A stretch of 64,000 bases of DNA from Cryptomeria japonica (GCF_030272615.1 NC_081408.1:768577336-768641335), one strand, 5' to 3'; shown: positions 47,393-60,234, counted from the first letter of the stretch. The notes: generated by a model not told the origin, from the sequence alone. Program-made: numbers and translations.

Positions 47393-47725
47393 CCTAGGCC
47401 CGAGAATAGAAAATTTGTCCCCCTTGGCCTCATGTGGTGCTTAACCATTCTCATGATGGCGTGTACCTAACGAAGCCTAAAATTTGTTCCCCTCCATCAC
47501 ACTATTCTTCTCTCCTCATATGATTGAGGATCCCATTCTAGTCTACCTCAATAACTAGCCCATATAAGGCTTTGAGGGAAGACCTGCAATAGGGTGCCCT
47601 TAACTTGACCCTAGGCCCAAGAGTCAAATCTTTGTTCCCCTTTGCCTCTTATAGACCTTAACTGTCCCATGAGGTGGCATACCTAGTGACGCCTCACCGT
47701 TCCCCCTCATTTCTCTTCCTTTCCT
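47393..47725. repeat. Diverged direct repeat, period about 215 bp
   Basis: CCTAGGCCCGAGAATAGAAA (47393) and CCTAGGCCCAAGAGTCAAAT (47610) begin two similar blocks. Both continue with TTTGTTCCCC-, TTAAC- and CCTAGTGACGCC-like words. No coding is recognised. Confidence 0.5.
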
Positions 47726-47759
47726 TGCCCTAGTATGGTTTATCATTGTAGGTTTTATT

Positions 47760-50700
47760 AAACTATCAAATGCATAGATATGGATACATATTCAGACAGA
47801 TATAATTATTGTAAGCATATAGACATAATGAGAAATATATATATATATATATACACACACATCAAAGTTATCATTGGTTATTAGTTATATTTCATTTACT
47901 TGTCTTGTTACCCTTTATCTCTCTTGTTATTTTTTTATGCTTGTTAGAATATAATCAATCTTGAAGAAGCACTTACTTTTCGATCTTCATATGAATATGC
48001 CTGTGAATTGACATTTGATATTATAGATCTTGCATATATTATCTTATTTTGGGGGATTGAGATGCTTTACTTTCTATTAAACACCTATTATTACCAACAA
48101 AGGCTCCTTCTTAAACATCCTTGTCAGCCAATTGAGTTGTTTCAACCTAGTCAAGACTTCACTATAAAGGAGTCTTGGATTAACTTCGATGCTTTTCAAG
48201 AAGGGTGATCCATCTTTGAATCATCTAGCATTGGTTGTGCTAACACCAACATCAATACATAGCATGCAAGTTGCTTGAACTGTGATTTGAGAAAAAAAGT
48301 TTTAAAAACCATAGTGGTATTGGAAAGTGCATAACTGAAGCTAATTTAACTATTAATAAATATATCTTTTGGGTCACTATCAATTGATGTTTCCTTCACT
48401 TGCTTGTAAGATCCTTGGATGAAGAGTATTCTCAACCATTTCTCGAGTGCAACTATGGCAATGAAGGTGCACACATTGATACTAAGGGAGTGCAATAATT
48501 GATTTCCTTGGAAAAGTAATGTAGAAGGAAGTTCTTGTTGTAGTTTATATGTTCATATTAGGCATGCAATTATTGTTGTCAAGTGGTATTATTGCCTTTG
48601 TCTAGGGCTTTAATTATTTCTCATCTCTATGCCTAATCCTTTGGGATCTCCAAATTAGATATTTTGATTAGTTGGGATGAGAAACACCGTGGAACCAATA
48701 AGTGGTTTCTCATAAATAAGGTGGATTCATTCATTAATTTGAATACTTGGGTGACAATGTCATTTTCCATCCGTTCTCCTATTAGTTTTTGTACCATATG
48801 AGTATACTAGATATGGCATATGGAATGAGGCATCATTTTTCTTCCATTTATGTAAAGTTCTTTTTGATTTCATAGGTGCACTAACAATTGCAAAATATTA
48901 GGCGGAACATTAAAATTTGTTGCAAGATGCTAACGAAACATTGAAAGAAAGAAAAAATTTCAAGATTTAATACTATGCAAGCCGAAAACTAAAAAAATGT
49001 AACTTTAAATTTTGTGTCCCTTTAGTAGCCCCTTTCTAACACTTTAATTTTACTCAAAATGGACAATAAAAAGTAAGAAGAATGAAAAGATGGACAACAA
49101 AAAATGATCTAATAAATTGTTAGCCAATAAAATTTTAATAACAAAAAAAAAATTAATAACAAAGAAAAAAATTAAACTAAGCAAGAATAGGCATTCAAGC
49201 ATTGGTGCCACCACATAGAAGAAAACCACGTCTGAAAACCTACACCTTTTAATATATTAAAATTCTTGAAACCACCTTATAATTTTTTTTAAATGTAATA
49301 AATAAAAAGACCTGTCCTAGAAGGCATAACAAATGTAAGCACACAAATCAAAATAAATCAACAAGGATTAAAAACAACATTTAAAATTGTAAAACATTTA
49401 GATATTGGAATTTAAATCTTAGATCATGAGTTTGATTTGTGATTGGGAGGCAATCAATTTGCCAATTAAGTGGAAGAAAACTAATTAGTCAATTAATTTG
49501 AATGATAGATTGATAATTATTATTATTTTTATTTAATTTCTGATTTTAAGTTAGCTAAATTGAGAACATAATGAACTTAGATAATAATATTTAAATAAAT
49601 TATAGATCATAATTGTAAAACTTAATATATACCTAATCTCTATGCGGACAAATTATTTTTAAATTAAAATTTTATGAATATTTTTTAATAGTATATTATG
49701 AATAGTACGCTCATTATGTGCACATGATTTTAATCGTGCAGTACGTTTTCCCAGATATTCACTAATAAATAAACGCCTAGATATGACAAATTCTATAATT
49801 TTAATTAATTTAAATACAACTGTCAATCGTGGTGGCACAGCTCTCGAGAGCAGTTTACAAAATTGCTCTTTCACCCATGTGGCCAAAACTTACAGTCCGT
49901 CACCTGCTGTAATATAATTGTTTTCAATCATATAAATATATACCTACTTTAATAATAAGCTGCAACTTCAATATATAATTGATGTCACTTCGCTTACATC
50001 TCGTGATTTTATTCTCCACTCTGACGGTTATATTAAAAATTAAATAGATTATTATTGTAAATTATTTATGTATATTTAGTAAGTAGTCTTACTTAATAAA
50101 AAAACTATTTATTAGTCCTTGCTTGAATTAATGTTTTCATCTCCATCAAAAAAGAGCATTAACTTACTTTGGTAATTGTGCAAGATGGAAAATATTATCT
50201 TATGCTAAAGTTTTCTTTTTCTTTTTATTAAACTATTTTAAAATTTATTATTTTTTTGATATATTATTGATTGTTTGATTTTTTGCTGGGATTTATTTTT
50301 ATTTTTTTCTCAAAAATATTCCAATGATTTTTTCTGAATTCCGAACAGAGGCTTTTGTACAGATTTAAAATGCAATAATTAAGACAGCAGCTGGCATTCT
50401 TAAATGCCATCTACAATATTAATATTTGTATCATGGCACTGTGCGTTTATTGTTTAATGCATTCTTGTTTAGCAGGACACGAAGGAGGACGACTGTTATT
50501 GAATGCAGATTTTAGTCTGTGAAAACAGAACATTTCGGTAATCTGGTGACACAAAACATTTCCGCATTTTTTTACAGAGCTCATTGTTAGTGAGGTGCCT
50601 TCAGTGAAATCTAAGGTTAGTAATTTTGGCTAAACAAAATGGTGTATAGCATTTTACCTAGACCTGTTGTTTTTCAAGTTAGGGTTTTGGATTTTGGTGG

Positions 50701-51123
50701 TAGGAGAAGCTTTAATTGTGTTATTGAATCATAAAATATACATTCTTGTTTGTTTTTTCATGTTTTCTATTAATTAATTCCAACAGTTGCGTAGATAGCA
50801 TGCAAATTTGAAGAACCCTGGTTTTAGTTGCCATGGTTAAAAAATAGTTGCACATCCGAATAAGCTAGATGGAGATACCCTTGACGAATTTCGCTATTTT
50901 TTTGATTTCCCAAACCCTAGTTATTAAGGAATTTTAAGAGAAGATGGTGGAAAAACACTGTTGCCTATGTTCTACCCATTTCATATCCAGGACAAAGTCG
51001 TGTACCCATTTCATGTTAATGATTTCAGATCTCTACAATCTAAAATTTGATTGTTATTGTTTCTGGTTTTTATCTTATGTAATTTTTTATATCGACATTT
51101 TAGATCATACTCAATAGAATAAA
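47760..51123. other. Long non-coding stretch
   Basis: An (AT)n(AC)n microsatellite lies near 47838-47862. A 66-codon open frame at 48008-48208 matches nothing I know. ACAG at 50573-50576, followed 43 bases later by AAG/GTTAGT, could be an upstream exon of the gene at 51739, but the coding evidence is thin. Confidence 0.4.
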
Positions 51124-51124
51124 A

Positions 51125-51180
51125 TTGTGGTTGTGACATCCCATCAACTCCCATTTGAGTTATCACAATCACAACCACAA
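51125..51180. repeat. Short inverted repeat (12-bp arms)
   Basis: TTGTGGTTGTGA (51125-51136) and TCACAACCACAA (51169-51180) could form a hairpin with a 32-base loop. Confidence 0.5.
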
Positions 51181-51298
51181 CCCCATAACGGACTGAAGAA
51201 ATTAATATATTTCAAAATATCTTCTACATAAAAGACACAAGAACGAACATTTTAATAACTTTATCTTTGTCCATCTTAAATATCTAGGTTGATGGTTT

Positions 51299-51386
51299 TC
51301 TTTGACATCTACCATAGTAAGTTGTGTCATAATAAATGGTTGTCTTTGACATCTACCACAATAGGTTGTGCTATCATTGATTATGG
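51299..51386. repeat. 44-bp tandem duplication
   Basis: Two units begin TCTTTGACATCTACCA at 51299 and 51343, each followed by a TAGTAAGTTGTG- or ATAGGTTGTG-like stretch. Confidence 0.65.
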
Positions 51387-51738
51387 ATTGTTCCTTTTTG
51401 TATTCCATAATTCCTTTGTATTGTTCTATCTTTATCCTCCAATTTAATTCACCAATATAATTGTGTTATCAATTATTTTTTCTAATTTCCAACCCTTTTA
51501 ACCTCTTACTTTAGTCTTTAATGCTAACCCTCTGTTCAACACTTCGCTCTTCAACTCCACTCTATTCAACTATTTCAAGTAATTTGATTTTTTGAATGAA
51601 TGTCCTTATGTAAGGTTCAAGTAGTATTTTTAATTCTTTTAACTACCTCTCATCCCTCCTTTTTTGAATTATCTTAAAAAGATATGTTAAGAATTCATTT
51701 TCAAAGTAGCTCATGTTCAAAACCCAACACAATTTCAG

Positions 51739-52813
51739 CTACTAGTTAAAGATGGAGAATCGCCATATGACACAGCTACTGTAAGTTATTCTCTATAAAC
51801 ATGAATGCAATTTACATGCCTATGACATTATACAGTTCTTTGCTTATACCAACTAACGTCTTTCTTTCTTTTGCAGCTTATAGTTCCACACACCCATACC
51901 AATCCTTATATCGCCCTCCAGACATTACTTACTTCAAAAAGAACACCCCTTCTCCTACTTAAAAATGTTCTTCGCAACGACACAAAAGGTACAATTACCA
52001 TTAAATCAACTTTGTCCACTTTCATTGATCAACTCAATGACGAATGCATAAAAACGTGTCTGCAGTCCCTTGCTTCATCCAACATCCATGTAAGCAACAA
52101 ATACACTCAATACTTAAAACTCTATAACAACTGCCATTGACTGAACTTCACAAGCTTTTTACACATCCTACTAAAATCTTTGTTCCCATCGCAGGTCACT
52201 GGAATGTTGAAATCAAAAAATGCGTACCTCCCGCCATATCAGCCACTTTGTGACTTATGCCACCACACAGTTTCGCCAGCTCGCACTTCAACCAACAACA
52301 CAACTCACTGCACCACTTGCATCGCAACCACAACTTTTGCATACAAACCCTTCTTGCAATGCATAATTGAAACTAAAGATGGAATTGTCGATTGTACCTT
52401 GCACACTAAACTCTTGCAAGAGAACTTTCCTAGCCTTCCTAGCCTTGCACAAATACCATTTGAAAACTATAAAAAGGACATGTCAGCAGTTGTCTATCTA
52501 CTGTGAAATTTGATATACAAGGAGATTTCACACTTGCTATGGACAATTCCATTGTTGCGATTACAAAAGAGACCACCTCTGTAAGTTTCTCAACTCCACT
52601 CCTTTACATTACAACAATTTAAGCACATTGATATTCATTATAGATCTGCTTCAGTCCACTTAATCATATCATATTTTCAGCATTTTTATTTCAATTTTCT
52701 TTTGTTTTGCACAAAAACATATCAAATCTATTGTTTTTACTCAGACAAAAGCATAATACTCTTCCATGTTAATAATAAATATGCAGGTCATAACTACTGG
52801 AAAACACATCTGA
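51739..52813 (+). pseudogene. RPA1-like OB-fold gene, 3' part, four exons
   Basis: Exons 51739-51780, 51877-52089, 52195-52580 and 52787-52813 are joined by good GTAAG donors and TTGCAG/CGCAG/TGCAG acceptors. The first three are in phase. Exon 3 has VTGMLKSKNAYLPPYQPLCD, a CDLC...CTTC zinc-ribbon spacing (CX2C and CX2C about 20 residues apart), then FLQCIIETKDGIVDCTLHTK. This is the plan of the C-terminal zinc-ribbon OB fold of replication protein A large subunits and their relatives, which bind single-stranded DNA. One frameshift near 52490 separates it from the final coding (TVKFDIQGDFTLAMDN; ends TTGKHI at TGA 52811). It may be a degraded host gene or part of a Helitron-like element. 5' exons were not found. 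Confidence 0.5.
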
Positions 52814-53539
52814 TCATGACTGAAGTATGAAGACTACCTCAATTTTGGTTCCCCATTTTTCATAAGACAATTTTGTTGCTATCTTTGTATGTATTTTGTA
52901 TTTTGCATTTAGTCGCCTAAAATCTTTAATACTTTTTATCTTTGTAGCTTATTGTATGTCTCTGCAAATATTACATTTGCATTCTTTACTAACTCTTCTT
53001 AATATTGCAAGTTTTTCAATTCATAATCTACAAAACATCGACAGCTGCATACTGGGACTATTGAAGACCTTACAATGATACTCACACATGTAAAATGTTT
53101 ATACCAATGTTTAGTTTTTGTAAATATAAATCATAAACAGCTCCACGCTAGAACCCATGGACAGATTCCACTTGTTAAGTTTTTGTAAATTTTGTATTTT
53201 GCAGTTAATATATTTTGTTTTAGCCCTTTAGACTATTTAAATTTAGTAGCATTGGAAGAACATTGGCCAAATGACAATTAGACCAGGTCAACTTTTTTTT
53301 ATCATACTATAGTGCAAATTGTTAATAACCTATTCTTGGTCACCCTGTATGGACTTTTAAATTTCTGTTGAACTTTGGTTTCTCTTTAATTATGAATGAA
53401 TCTAGATAAAGACATTTCATTACATCTGTCTTATTTTGATCTGAGATAGTTTTAATATTTTGCAGCTTTAACACTGTTGCTCTAACATTTGTAATTAACA
53501 TTGATTTTGGTGCTGCTATGCTTGGCAAGTACACACTAG
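52814..53539. other. Non-coding stretch, nothing recognised
   Basis: AT-rich; short ORFs only. Confidence 0.5.
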
Positions 53540-53858
53540 TGCAGTTGGGTCAAGATTTCGATGGCCAATCGTTGGATTTCCGACCACATTTCGTCGCACT
53601 ACCGACAAAAACGGCCGTCGAAAACTTTGTGTTGGAAGTTCCAACTATCCTCGTGGTTGTCGCAATTTCGACATTACCACAACCTTTCTGACGGCCACCA
53701 TGCATGCTCATTTCGCGAACGAATACCGTCGCCATCTCAGGCTGTCGTCGGAATTCCGACACCAAAGTATAAAATTCTGACAAAGGAGTGTCGTCGGATG
53801 CACAACATCCTTGTTGGGCATTTCATTAGTGGTCGTCGTAATTCCGACGACGAGAGAA
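53540..53858. other. CpG-rich block with GTCGTCGGAATTCCGAC motifs
   Basis: An island of dense CpG in an otherwise CpG-poor region. It repeats TCGTCG and short palindromes such as GTCGGAATTCCGAC and GTCGTAATTCCGACGAC. ORFs on both strands reflect composition. It abuts the left foot of the DRM palindrome but is absent from the right side. It may be the end of a DNA transposon. Confidence 0.55.
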
Positions 53859-54355
53859 GATGTGGGTTGAACGGCTTTGTCGTCGGTGCACGAAAGCATT
53901 GAATGAGTTCTACTTTTAAAAATTACATGAAACATTTTTAATTTATTTGATTCAGTGTTATTTGCAAAAAATGATTATCAATGATGTTTCCTTTCTCCAA
54001 GAATTGTCTAGGACCTTTCCGTCAGATAATATGTAACATCGAATGACTAAATTTTTTCTTTACAATTGCTTATTTAATTTAAGTATTATCTCAGCGTGAA
54101 TTAAAATTTATATCTATACGGAAGCAGAACATACAAGTTGAAGAGTCTCTTGCATGCAAATTTCCTAAAAGAAAGCAAGCAAACATTATCTTGAATGACA
54201 TGGAAACAAGCTCATCTGTTGCCTAGAAGAGAGAAATTGGAGAATGGCAGAGGAAAGTGTTTAAGGGTGATAAATAGATAGATAGTATGCAATACAAACA
54301 AACAATGTCTGGAGTGTCTGATGTGACGTCTCTAATTTATGTCTGGAGGGTCTAA

Positions 54356-54980
54356 TTGGTTTTGGAGTTCCTACAAAACCTATTGGGCCACGCTTGGAGG
54401 AAATCAATGTGTTCGTGCAAGGAGCACCTTTTTTCTATTATGAGAATGATACTTTTGCACCTAGGGATATTTGGAAGTCAATATCCAAAAATTTCTATAG
54501 TGTGGAACAAGAGTTGGTGGACTCGAAGTATAATTGTCAGCTTTCAGAAGACCAAGAGGTTATGTACACAATCTCCCAATAGAAGAGCGACCACAAGAAT
54601 TACCTCTCCCCCCAATGACTATTCAGGAAGCACTTCCTCAAACAAAGGACTATTGGCCTCCATGGGATCAAAGAAAAAAATTAAAGCATAGACTCTAGAT
54701 GATGTGGTGGTGTCCTCCGTGAAGAACTCTACACTATAATTGAAAATTCACAAGGGAAACTGCAAGATAGTGAAGAGAAATACAATCTTGAAAAGTGGAA
54801 AGAATGGATCTTGGTTTGGGTGGGGCCAACTCAGGTGGCTTCTCTAGAGGTTGACGAGATAGAAATCATATTAGGATTTGAAAAAGATCACACTCGTGGA
54901 ACTTCATGTGCGAGTGATCGATTGCGGTGTTTGGGTAATGCATTCCAAATAGATATAGTTGCATTCCAAATAGATACAGT
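54356..54980 (+). pseudogene. DRM-type DNA methyltransferase fragment, left arm
   Basis: Three frames together give the catalytic half of a domains-rearranged methyltransferase: GAPFFYYENDTFAPRDIW and EQELVDSKYNC (54417-54540); after a frameshift RGYVHNLPIEE, LPLPPMTIQEALPQTKDYWP and PWDQRKKLK (54548-54690); then WILVWVGPTQVASLEVDEIE, LGFEKDHTRG and RCLGNAFQID (54800-54960). Plant DRM2-type enzymes have the same order and add methyl groups to cytosine, guided by 24-nt siRNA. Stops and frameshifts make it non-functional. Confidence 0.85.
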
Positions 54981-54994
54981 CTTGATGGCATGCA

Positions 54995-55620
54995 ACTGTA
55001 TCTATTAGGAATGCAACTGTATCTATTTGGAATGCATTACCCAAACACCGCATTCGATCACTCGCACACGAAGTTCCACGAGTGTGATCTTTTTTTAATC
55101 CTAATATGATTTCTATCTCGTCAACCTCTAGAGTAGCCACCTGAGTTGGCCCCACCCAAACCAAGATCCATTCTTCCCACTTTTCAAGATTGTATTTCTC
55201 TTCACTATCTTGCAGTTTCCCTTGTGAATTTTCAATTATAGTGTAGAGTTCTTCACGAAGGACACCACCACATCGTCTAGAGTCTATGCTTTAATTTTTT
55301 TCTTTGATCCCATGGAGGCAAATAGTTCTTCTGTTTGAGGAAGTGCTTCCTGAATAGTCATGGGGGGGAGAGGTAATTCTTGAAATCACACTTCTATTGG
55401 GAGATTGTGTACATAACCTCTTGGTTTTTTGAAAGCTGACAATTATACTTCGAGTCCGCCAACTCTTGTTCCACACTATAGAAATTTTTGGATATTGACT
55501 TGCAAATATCCCTAGGTGCAAAAGTATCATTCTCATAATAGAAAAAAGGTGCTCCTTGCATGAACACATTGATTTCCTCCAAGCGTGGCCCAATAGGTTT
55601 CGCAGGAACTCCAAAACCAG
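54995..55620 (-). pseudogene. DRM-type fragment, right arm (inverted copy)
   Basis: The reverse complement of the left-arm coding: GAPFFYYENDTFAPRDIC, then YTISQ; VWVGPTQVATLEVDEIEIIL with DHTRG near the tip. It has the same frameshift as the left arm after NCQLS, so that damage predates the inverted duplication, and it has its own indels. Confidence 0.85.
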
Positions 55621-56439
55621 TTAGACCCTCCGGACATAAATTAGAGATGTCACATCAGACACTCCAGACATTGTTTGTTTGTATTGCATACTATCTATCT
55701 ATTTATCACCCTTAAACACTTTCCTCTGCCATTCTCCAATTGCTCTCTTCTAGGCAGCTGATGAGCTTGTTTCCATGTCATTCAAGATAATGCCTACTTG
55801 CTTTCTTTTAGGAAATTTGCTTGCACATGACTCTTGAACTTTTATGTTCTGCTTCCGTATAGATATAAATTTTAATTCACACTGAGATAATAATTAAATA
55901 AAATAAGAATTTGTAATGAAAAGATTTAGTCATTTGATGTTACATATTATCTGATAGAAAGGTCCTAGACAATTCTTGGAGAAAGGAAACATCATTGATA
56001 ATCATTTTTTGCAAATAACACTAAATCAAATAAATTAAAAATGTTTCATGTAATTTTTAAAAGTAGAACTCGTTCAATGATTTCATGCACTGACGGCAAA
56101 GCCATCTGACCCACACCATTATGCATAATAGAACAAATCAATATAATAGGCTATTATAAAGAATATATACAAAAATATGAAAGAACATTAAATTACCATT
56201 ACAAACCCATAAACCATTAAATAGTGAAAATAGATATAAATTTGTAAATGTCTCCCTATAAACACCACAACCATAACCAAAACAAAAAAAATTCTTACCT
56301 GCAAAAACTTAGCTGGTGAGTTGCAAGTCTACAACATCTCTCAGATGATCAAACCGTTTCTTAATTTTGTTCTTCTGGTTAGTCAATGGATTTAGTAGGA
56401 AATTGATTCAGGAGTTACGTGTGAAGAATTTGGCAAAGT

Positions 56440-56620
56440 AAATGATGACAATCAAACTCAAATTTTATCTGTCTTGATTAAAGACTTTTATCCTGATGGC
56501 ATTAAATTAAAGTTCTTTCTCTATTTTTTGGTGATCTCTAGAGCAAAGGTTGCTTTGCATCGACTTGGGATACATTTAACTTGTGTTGTATCTGTGGAAA
56601 TATGTATCCTAGGACAATGC
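56440..56620 (+). pseudogene. DRM-type fragment with motif I, next exon
   Basis: The frame SVLIKDFYPDGIKLK continues to RAKVALHRLGIHLTCVVSVE (56467-56611). It matches the DRM segment that follows LGN.FQ.DTV in intact enzymes. The SAM-binding motif I (normally FSGIGG) is scrambled between the two parts. This is the next coding segment of the same plus-strand gene, so the palindrome arose inside or next to a DRM gene. No PC-type catalytic motif IV was found downstream. Confidence 0.75.
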
Positions 56621-56627
56621 AATGCAA

Positions 56628-57175
56628 CCTCTGCTCCACCAATACCAGATAGAAGAGAAAGTACTTTAATTTAAAGCCATCACAATAAAATGCTTTCAAG
56701 ACATATATTAGGTATAAAAGGAAGCCTACCCTGTCATTTGAAGGGGTTTACCTACAATTCAAGTGATCTCTTAATTATAAAATCAATTCAATTCCAAGTG
56801 AACGTGCAATCAAGCATTCATCAAGAATTGAAGGAGAAATCAAGTTAATAAAGATATTTAATAAAGATATCATCTTTTAAATTAAGAAATGGGCAGGAGA
56901 TTAAGAATACAAACCTTCCATATCGCACACTTCAAGGTATGTTAAAATCAGTTTAAAGTGTATTCATTTAGGGACCTTTCATAAAATATTCTCAACTTAC
57001 ATATCATAAAATGATCTGCTCCACCAATACCAGATAGAAGATAAAGTACTTTAATTTAAAGCCATCGGGATAAAATGTTTTCAAGACATATAAAATCAAA
57101 TGATCTCTTAGTTATAAAATTAATTCAATTCCAAGTGAACAGGCAATCAAGCATTGAAGGAGAATTCAAGTTGGC
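56628..57175 (+). repeat. Direct repeat downstream of the DRM fragment
   Basis: TCTGCTCCACCAATACCAGA begins two similar blocks (about 56628-56850 and 57015-57175). They share AAAGTACTTTAATTTAAAGC, ATTCAATTCCAAGTGAAC and GCAATCAAGCATT. The second copy lacks about 60 bases. Confidence 0.8.
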
Positions 57176-57179
57176 ACAA

Positions 57180-57490
57180 GTGAATTTGGAAGACAAAAGG
57201 ACTCAATGAAGCCATTAAAGACTTTTGAAGGTCTTAGGAGTGAAGAGCCAATCAATTATGTACACAATGAAGCCATTAAAGACAATCACCATTAGCATAG
57301 ATTGCAGGATTTGCACAAGATGTGTTTGAAATGGATTTAGAAACTTCCAACCAAATGTGATTAGTGAGTATAGATGTTGTAGTGCAACTACCTAGGTACA
57401 CATGCATGCAAAATATGTAAGCTTAGATAAGGCACATGAACTGTTTGACATAATGCCTCAAAGATCACCCAATATCCAATGACAGTTGGG
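57180..57490 (+). pseudogene. PPR-like fragment
   Basis: One frame gives HMHAKYVSLDKAHELFDIMP near 57397-57458, close to the plant PPR signature (DMYAKCGSLDKAHELFDKMP-like). Stops surround it. It is a short remnant. Confidence 0.5.
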
Positions 57491-60229
57491 AGAAAGAAAA
57501 CATCAATTTTTTCATAATCTTAAATATTTCTTTATTCATCACTATAAATCTATTATGAATGCAATATTTAGGGATGTAATTTTTATATTTTTTTTAATTA
57601 GGAAAAGGTCCTAATACAATCCCCAACTAATTAATCTACAGAAAGATACCACTAAAGAAAGAAATTCAATCCTCACCACTATGGTCTTGAAGGCTTTTAA
57701 GACACTTGGATTCCTATTTTGGCCCGCTTTTCCTTGACCCTATGTTAAGATAGTAAACTAGTTTGAGAGAATCCATTGGGTGGGAAATTGTGTATGGTTG
57801 CAATTATTTTCATGCATGGAAAGTGATTTAAAGTTTGGACCAATAGAGGATAAGTATTTCTTGGACCTTCAAGGACATGTGTAGAGCACTGCATGGATGT
57901 TTCTCCATTATTGAACTCTTTGAATATGTAAGTAAATTAGTTTTGGTTGATGACACAGTAAGTGTGGTATTTGTCTTTTTGATATGTTGTGGATAATATT
58001 AATCAAATATGGAATTTTTTTGATGCTATATACACTATGTTTTGGATTGAATTTAGGTAAGCGAAGAGGTAATGGAAGAATAAAAGAGGTACACAAAGGA
58101 AGAAGAGTGAAATAGGTGGTTTGGGATGGAGGTTACAAGTATATATGATAATTCGTATGGATAATTTGTTGTCTATAAAGAGGCAAATAAGCTATCACAA
58201 CTTCAACATGAATGAATGCCTCATCTACAGAAGTAAAAGGTACCTCTAATGGTTTCAAAATTTGTCAAAATAGTTATGATATACCAAATAATCAAGTGGA
58301 ATATCCTTTAGGTAACTAATATTATCTTCAAACTATTTATTTTGATTTTCATCATAGCCTTTCCATGTGAATTTCCCTTGGTTTTAGTCCCATTTTTTCT
58401 TTATTTTATATATATTCAAAACAAAATTTATAGATGCCTCTACTTGTCTCACCACTCATTAATTGTTTGGGATTTTCATTCCATTCACCAAGGTTGGCAT
58501 CTATTCTAAGACTTTGTGTCATGGCCAAGCTAAATTATTTGCCTCTAGTTTCTCTCCAATCTAGTCACCTAGTAGCATGTGAAATCTATCTCTTCCTAAT
58601 TATTATTCTCTCCATCTTGTTAATGACCATTTCATTAATGAATCCTTCCTCATAATTTTGGATAAGTGAGACAACGTTAGCTCAAGGAATCTTTTCAATC
58701 CTCTTTCAAGATTCTTTCCCAAGTAATAATCTTGCATATTGGAAAATAAATTACGCTTCTATTTTTCCAAGCTACTCTTCCTTATAATGTTTAGATTTAT
58801 TCTAAAGTGCTCATTGTGACTCATGTTTACTACTCTTCCTATTAGTCTCATTCCAACATCTCCCACAAAAATATGGAATGATTACAGTTATATTTTATTT
58901 GTGTCTCCTAAATATCCACAAAATTTGGAACAATAATACAATTTTTCAATAATACTATGAGCATCACTTTGATGAAATGAGTACTAAGTGATCCATTCTT
59001 ATGAGGGGTTCATGTAAACTACTCATGAGAATGGGTCAGCTTGACTCTAAAACTATGCAAGTGAATCTTGATATAAATATCTTAGTATGAAAGTCTTGTG
59101 AAAACACTCATTCTTCTAGCATTGAAAGTTGTGAGAGAGTTATTAAGGGGATTCTTGTGTGTATAGATTCAATGTATAAGTTCAAGACAGATTTTGAGGT
59201 GATATTTCTTTCCTTTTCGTACATCTATCTTTAAATTGGATGTTCTTTTGCCTTCATGGTAGGGAGTAAGTAATTTTTATGTGGGTTCCTTTTTTCATTT
59301 TTGGATTATTAAGGAAAACATAGTTTGTGAAGAGGAGGTTTTGCTTGTTATCTTATAAAAAAATTGGGTATTAGCTATTATAATAAATGATAGACAAAAC
59401 AATGTCCTTTAAGGTTGTTGAAAAGAAATATCTATATGATGGATTCTCTTCCCAATTTATCTTCAAAGTTATTTAGTAAATATTTGGGAAACCAAAATAG
59501 GGTATGTTGATTTGCAAAGGAAGAACTAAATCTCCCAAGCTTGTTCCAACAACCATAAAATTTTATGATTGGGATGCAAGGGAGAATAGTGGATTTGATG
59601 GGTTGGCTTTGGCTAGATTCACCTAAGACAATTGATGATTTATTAGGCATTGTTGCGTTGATGCATTGTTAAGGTTATTATGGTTTATTATCAAAGCTAG
59701 TGGGATTCAAATATAGAGGCATGTTTAAGATAATTCTTATCATTGGTTGGTTAATAAAAATATGGTTTCAAGATTGATGCACAAACATATTAGAAGGGCA
59801 CTTTTATGATGTATGTGAAATAATCACATTATTAAGCAAAATAATAGGTAATCTATAGGCAAGAATACTCCATATATAGATATTCTATATGAGGGACATG
59901 ACTAATTCCACAAATTATAAGATTGACTAGGCTTTTCTCATTAGTGGAATCATATAATAGCTAGTGTGTATTGTTGGCTAGATGCATGAATTTGTAGTTT
60001 CCATACAACTAAGAAATGATAATGTTTCTAAGTACAAACCAAGTGGGAACTATGGACCCACTAATCTTATTTGTAACCACACGCCACAACTATATTATGA
60101 TAACTCTCTTATTGATAATAGAGAGTATCTAATACATTTATTAAGACCCTGATTATGGTCATGGTAGACCACACAAAGAATGACTTCCATAGGAGGCTAA
60201 GAAGGTGATCCATGAATAAGAGTTTGTTT
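57491..60229. other. Long non-coding stretch, nothing recognised
   Basis: AT-rich with short ORFs of no recognisable content (58434-58655, 59432-59650). Confidence 0.5.
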
Positions 60230-60234
60230 CATTC

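Larger units (their letters stand above)
53859..56118. repeat. 2.26-kb palindrome (inverted duplication of DRM sequence)
   Basis: Left arm 53859-54980 and right arm 54995-56118 are reverse complements with scattered substitutions and small indels. The spacer is 14 bp (CTTGATGGCATGCA). Landmarks pair in order from foot to tip: GTGCA(C/T)GAAA.CATTGAA, GAGTTCTACTTTTAAAAATT, ATGATTATCAATGATGTTTC, the DRM coding block, and GCATTCCAAATAGATA next to the spacer. If transcribed across, the RNA would fold into a hairpin of more than 1.1 kb. Confidence 0.93.

Noticed and set aside
47260-47454. Minus-strand ORF as a gene
   Set aside because: Falls partly in a diverged direct repeat; no domain and no splice support.
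54904-55614. Minus-strand ORFs as an independent gene
   Set aside because: They are the inverted copy of the left-arm DRM coding, not a separate locus.
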